A DNA stretch of 64,000 nt. It comes from Sulfomarinibacter sp963741385 (GTDB lineage Bacteria; Acidobacteriota; Thermoanaerobaculia; Thermoanaerobaculales; Sulfomarinibacteraceae). Every line of letters begins with the position of its first letter. Within the stretch, counting starts at the first letter, position 1. A program made the position numbers and the translations under genes. Location: contig CAVUHO010000010.1 of NCBI GenBank assembly GCA_963741385.1, positions 1,240,001 to 1,304,000 of the forward strand. The letters run 5' to 3'. Of this stretch, positions 60,913 to 64,000 are shown piece after piece. Under the pieces are notes generated by a model. The model was not told where the DNA came from. It ran no database searches and was given only the letters and a program-made list of their open reading frames with translations.

Positions 60913-62339
60913 CAGCGCCTCACGAAATCTTCGATGCCGGAGGCGATGGCCTCTGCGAGCTTTTGCTGGTGGTCGGGCTGGGCCAACTGATCAGCTTCGG
61001 TCGAGTTGGACAGAAAGCCCACCTCCACCAGGATCGCCGGCATCGTGGCGCCGGTGAGAACCACGAACGGCGCCTGCCGGACGCCGCGGTCGCGGGCTCC
61101 GAGTTGATTGTTGAGATGTTGTTGGACCGTCAGCGCCAGCTCGGCGCTCTCGTTGAGGACCTCGGTTTGGGCGAGATCCCACAGAATGAGATCGAGTGGC
61201 GTCCGTTCACCGGACGGTGTTCCAGCCCGGTTCTCGAGGTCGGCGATGGCGGCTGCGTCGGCATCGCTCGCCGAGTCGATGGACATATAGTAGGTCTCGG
61301 CGCCGGAGGCCGAGGAGGCGGTGAAGGCATTGGCGTGCAACGACACAAATGCCACCGCATCCAGCCGGTTGGCCAGCGAAGTGCGGTCGGTGAGAGCGCG
61401 GTTCTGGTCGCCGTCCCGGGTCAGCCGGACCCGGTAACCGCGGGCCTCCAGCACGCGTGCGAGACGCCGTGCGATGGACAGCGTGACATCTTTTTCCATC
61501 AGACCGCTGCCGGAGCGGGCGCCGATGTCGTCACCGCCGTGACCGGGATCGATGACGATCGGCCGCGGACCGGTTGAGATCATGACCGGCGCCTGATCCG
61601 GCGCCGGTGTCGGTGCTGCGCGGGCCGGCCCGAACTCCATGGTGACCCGCGGCGGCCCTTCCAGGGTGTGCCACGAGAGCAGACCGATATCCGGCGCAAG
61701 ACCGATCTCGACGGTCTGCTCCCTGCTCGTCAGGGACAGGACCCTCCGCGATCGAAAGGGTGTGCTGTTGTCCAGGTGTGGGGTGGCCTCGCTGAAACGG
61801 ACGGACACCTTGCCGGGTTCGGCGTCGGCGACGTCGGCCGGGGTCGATCGGCCGAGGGTCAGGACGAGGGTCGTGGTGACCCCGAAGTCGGCCACCGCGG
61901 GCCGGAGGTTGACCGGGTCGGCGAAACGCGCGCCCCGGTCGATGCGATATCCGCGGGGGATGGTTTCCAGACGGAAGCCCAAAGGACTCAGGAGAGATCG
62001 TTCCAAATAGGAGATCGACGCCGCCACTCCGCCCGGAGAGGCGACAGGCGCCTCGCGGGCATCCTGCAGGTTGCCGTTCACCAGCAGGACCTTGTGGCCG
62101 ATCGAGAACTGGATGACGGATTCGCCCAGCACGACGCCGTAAGTACCGGCCGACAGCGAATATCGGGTCTCGGCGCCCACCAGTTCAAGAACCGGCAAGA
62201 GCTCCACCTTGGGCCCGAACCGGGGCACCACGATCGCGCGGTCTTCAAAGTGGAACTCGACGGTGCGGTCGAGGTCCTGTGCGGCAAGGGAGCCGCAGCA
62301 CAGTGCGAGGGCGATAAATACTGTCAGTTTGCACTTCAC
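60912..62339 (-). CDS. N-acetylmuramoyl-L-alanine amidase (Amidase_3)
   Basis: 475 residues starting at GTG 62339. Signal peptide (about 1-20, ending SLAAQ), an N-terminal beta-rich region (about 25-245, copper-oxidase-like and AMIN-type), then the zinc amidase domain: first His in VIDPGHGGDDIGA, Glu in LMEKDVTLSIA, second His in FVSLHANAF, and catalytic Glu in PAILVEVGFLSNSTEA. It cleaves the stem peptide from MurNAc in septal peptidoglycan. Co-translated with the GerMN gene. A possible -10 TACAAT lies at 62418-62423. Confidence 0.94.
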   Translation of the reverse strand: MKCKLTVFIALALCCGSLAAQDLDRTVEFHFEDRAIVVPRFGPKVELLPVLELVGAETRYSLSAGTYGVVLGESVIQFSIGHKVLLVNGNLQDAREAPVASPGGVAASISYLERSLLSPLGFRLETIPRGYRIDRGARFADPVNLRPAVADFGVTTTLVLTLGRSTPADVADAEPGKVSVRFSEATPHLDNSTPFRSRRVLSLTSREQTVEIGLAPDIGLLSWHTLEGPPRVTMEFGPARAAPTPAPDQAPVMISTGPRPIVIDPGHGGDDIGARSGSGLMEKDVTLSIARRLARVLEARGYRVRLTRDGDQNRALTDRTSLANRLDAVAFVSLHANAFTASSASGAETYYMSIDSASDADAAAIADLENRAGTPSGERTPLDLILWDLAQTEVLNESAELALTVQQHLNNQLGARDRGVRQAPFVVLTGATMPAILVEVGFLSNSTEADQLAQPDHQQKLAEAIASGIEDFVRR

Positions 62340-62455
62340 TGTGGGTGAACTCCGCTTGGCTCCGAACCGGGGTTCGGCGACGTTCGAGCCCAGCCGATTC
62401 TGGATGGGCACTGCTGAATTGTAGTCCGGCTTTGTGCTTCGCACTACGCCGTGAC

Positions 62456-62496
62456 AAATTTAGGCCCTCAACCCAGCGGGTTGAGGGCCTAAATTT
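62456..62496 (-). terminator. terminator of the tmRNA gene
   Basis: A perfect 19-bp stem (AAATTTAGGCCCTCAACCC and its complement) with a 3-base loop, starting at the last base of the tmRNA CCA end. Also dampens read-through into the amidase gene. Confidence 0.9.
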
Positions 62497-62843
62497 GGTG
62501 GAGGCGGTGGGAATCGAACCCACGTCCGAGGAACTCCGGTCGCCGGTTTCTCCGTGTGCAGCCGGCTAGTTTATCTCGCCGCGTGGTCAGTTAGCTGGCA
62601 ACCTTCCTCGCAGCCAGCCCGAAAAATCTCGATCACCGCCTTCGGGCGCGACGGCAATCCAGCCCATCTAACTTCGTCCCTCTCAGACCGACGGGCCGAG
62701 CCTCGAGAGCGACGTGGCTACTTACGCAGCCAGAGCGTAGTTGTTATCGGCAGTTAAAGTTGCCACACCCGATTAACGAGCGGATGACTCTCGACACGCT
62801 GCCGACAACCAGAACCGTTCCCCGTCAAAACCTGGACGCCCCC
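62496..62843 (-). ncRNA. ssrA: transfer-messenger RNA (tmRNA)
   Basis: 348 bases. The tRNA-like ends pair (GGGGGCG with CGCCTCC, keeping the G3-U70 alanine identity pair) and the 3' CCA is encoded. The T-arm is GGTTCGATTCC. Internal reading frame 62751-62722 encodes ADNNYALAA then TAA, the degradation tag. It rescues stalled ribosomes with SmpB. Upstream, TAGAAT near 62873 may be its -10 box. Confidence 0.95.
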
Positions 62844-63229
62844 AGACTTTGTTGGCGAGAGAGCATTCTAGCACCGAAGTGCCTTGTGCCTCTTGTCTGT
62901 GTATACGCAGCCGGGCTCGGAGGTATTCCCGGGCAGCCTGGGGTGGTGGAGCTGTGGGAGCCGCCTTCTCATTGGTGAAGAGAGGAATTGGCCCGAGTTT
63001 CTCTAACTGTCATCCCGAGCGAGCGCAGCGAGCCGAGGGATCTGGGTGGGGGCTCCAGGCAACGCCGTTCCAAAAGCCGCCCCCCAGATCCCTCCGCTCG
63101 GTCGCTTTGCTCCCTCGGTCGGGATGACAGAAGAGAGGGGGCGCTTTGTTCCCAAGGTTGAAGGACTACGACGTGGAAGGCACCGTCGCTGCTTTTCGCA
63201 ATCCCCCTTTCCCCTCTGACCCTTTTCCC
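62844..63229. other. intergenic region with a dispersed inverted repeat
   Basis: No gene seen. The promoter region of tmRNA lies at its left; the CATCCCGA repeat occupies 63009-63131; a pyrimidine tract follows at 63200-63230. Confidence 0.5.
63009..63131. repeat. CATCCCGAGCGAGC inverted repeat (second copy)
   Basis: Begins TGTCATCCCGAGCGAGCGCA and ends CCTCGGTCGGGATGACAG, with inner arms AGGGATCTGGG and CCCAGATCCCT. It matches 24200-24331 over its full length with few changes, but lacks the tandem array seen there. Confidence 0.75.
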
Positions 63230-63258
63230 TTGACGACTGCCCGCGCCGGTGGCATATT
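63230..63258 (+). promoter_or_regulatory. promoter of the comM-like gene
   Basis: TTGACG (63230-63235) and CATATT (63253-63258) with a 17-base spacer, 38 bases before the start codon. Confidence 0.65.
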
Positions 63259-63295
63259 GAAACTGTCCCACGCTGCACAATCAAGGGAGAGAACT

Positions 63296-64000
63296 ATGCT
63301 GGCGAAGGCGTACTCTGCCACGCCGCGCGGCGTGGATGCACTGTTTGTGACTGTCGAGGTGGACCGGATTCGCGCGCAACAGCCGTCAGTCATCGTGGTC
63401 GGTTTGCCCGACACCGCGGTGCGTGAGGCGCGCGAGCGGATTTTCGCGGCCATCCGCCATCTCGGCCGGCAATCGGAGTCGGCCAACGTGGTCATCAACC
63501 TCGCCCCGGCCGACCAACGCAAGGAAGGGGCGACCCTCGATCTGGCCATGGCGATGGCGTACCTCGCCGCCGCCGGCGACATCCCGGCGTCCGTCCTCGA
63601 AGGCCGACTGCTGCTCGGCGAGCTGTCCCTCGAAGGTCGGCTGCAGCCGGTGCGTGGGGTGCTGCCGATCGTCCTGGCGGCGCGCGATCGAGGCATTGCC
63701 GAGGTGGTGGTCCCGGCTGCCAACGGCCGCGAAGGGTCGGCGGTGACGGGGGTGAAGGTCGTGGCCGCCGCCACCCTCGGCGAGGTGGTGCGGTACGTCC
63801 GAGATGGGACCATCCCGGCCGGTGACGCAGGGCCGGGTGTCGTCAGCAGGGCGGGGATTTCCAGATCGGCGGCCGATCTCGCCGACGTGATCGGTCAAGA
63901 GCAGGCGCGGCGAGCGCTCGAAGTCGCGGCGGCGGGGGGTCACCACCTGCTGTTCATAGGCCCGCCGGGCAGCGGCAAGTCGATGCTGGCGCGGCGCCTG
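63296..64000 (+). CDS. YifB/ComM-family Mg-chelatase-like AAA+ ATPase, 3' end beyond the window
   Basis: 235 codons from ATG 63296 (preceded by AAGGGAGAGAACT) to the window edge. The N-terminal ChlI-like domain shows MLAKAYSATPRGVDALFVTVEVD, VVGLPDTAVREARERI, VVINLAPADQRKEGATLDLAMAMAYLAA and LLLGELSLEGRLQPVRGVLP; the AAA+ Walker A GPPGSGKSML is just visible. ComM is a hexameric helicase for branch migration during natural transformation. About 270 further residues should lie to the right. Confidence 0.93.
   Translation, partial: MLAKAYSATPRGVDALFVTVEVDRIRAQQPSVIVVGLPDTAVREARERIFAAIRHLGRQSESANVVINLAPADQRKEGATLDLAMAMAYLAAAGDIPASVLEGRLLLGELSLEGRLQPVRGVLPIVLAARDRGIAEVVVPAANGREGSAVTGVKVVAAATLGEVVRYVRDGTIPAGDAGPGVVSRAGISRSAADLADVIGQEQARRALEVAAAGGHHLLFIGPPGSGKSMLARRL

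Noticed and set aside
62554..62978. Small plus-strand frames over the tmRNA
   Set aside because: The region has all tmRNA hallmarks on the minus strand and no protein-like composition.

Overview
The window looks like chromosomal DNA of an uncultured, high-GC, Gram-negative bacterium, most plausibly an Acidobacteriota (Thermoanaerobaculia-like) lineage. That placement is inference. It rests on GC-rich codon use, outer-membrane machinery (TamA/TamB, TolC-type channel, several beta-barrels), a MurE carrying the meso-diaminopimelate motif, selenium genes, a DsrC-type sulfur protein, and gene-poor gaps filled with repeat families seen in such genomes. No phage, integrase, IS element or CRISPR array was found.

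Layout. 1-5.2 kb: efflux adaptor and TolC-like channel with their own promoter, preceded by a large sensor kinase. 5.3-11.5 kb: DUF481 barrel, MscS channel, a peroxiredoxin that reads through an in-frame UGA (selenocysteine), an HU-like protein, an M1 peptidase and a membrane protein. 11.6-16 kb: pckA, aminotransferase, SPOUT methyltransferase. 16-19.2 kb: selenium operon yedF - cysteine desulfurase/selenocysteine lyase - selD with an N-terminal DUF3343 domain. 19.3-25.5 kb: baeRF-type protein, isochorismatase-like hydrolase, membrane protein, uvrB, cation antiporter. 25.6-33 kb: tamA, tamB, nadK. 33.2-46.3 kb: dcw cell-wall and division operon from mraZ to ftsZ. 46.7-50 kb: GST-like protein, hydrolase, HtrA-like protease, small protein. 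50.1-53.7 kb: tauE and a tandem-DsrC gene behind a sigma-54-type promoter, facing a divergent sigma-54 activator. 53.7-58.2 kb: AIM24-like protein, solute-binding protein, Bax-inhibitor-like protein, PGPGW-like protein, four tRNAs, RNase PH. 58.5-64 kb: lipoprotein, beta-barrel, murI remnant, GerMN protein, amidase, tmRNA, and the start of a ComM-like ATPase.

Three results stand out. First, the peroxiredoxin is a selenoprotein candidate: TGA replaces the peroxidatic Cys codon, a bSECIS-like hairpin lies at the expected distance, and selenium-donor genes are about 9 kb away. Second, the peptidoglycan precursor pathway is eroded: murD is reduced to its two ends (69 aa), murC-murB to 23 codons, and murI to a start-less, frameshifted scrap, while murE, murF, mraY, murG, ftsI and ftsW are full length. 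The dcw deletions keep the stop/start overlaps with both neighbours. Either functional copies lie elsewhere or the assembly lost sequence. Third, a compact sulfur module (TauE plus a fused double DsrC) has a near-consensus -24/-12 promoter and its own divergent activator.

The intergenic spaces carry several repeat families: heptad tracts of the GGATTTC type at gene ends, paired hairpins with complementary loops, a roughly 125-bp CATCCCGA...TCGGGATG inverted repeat, and a GC-rich family near 46.4 and 58.3 kb. One heptad element lies in frame between a membrane-protein gene and uvrB, leaving one open frame through both.
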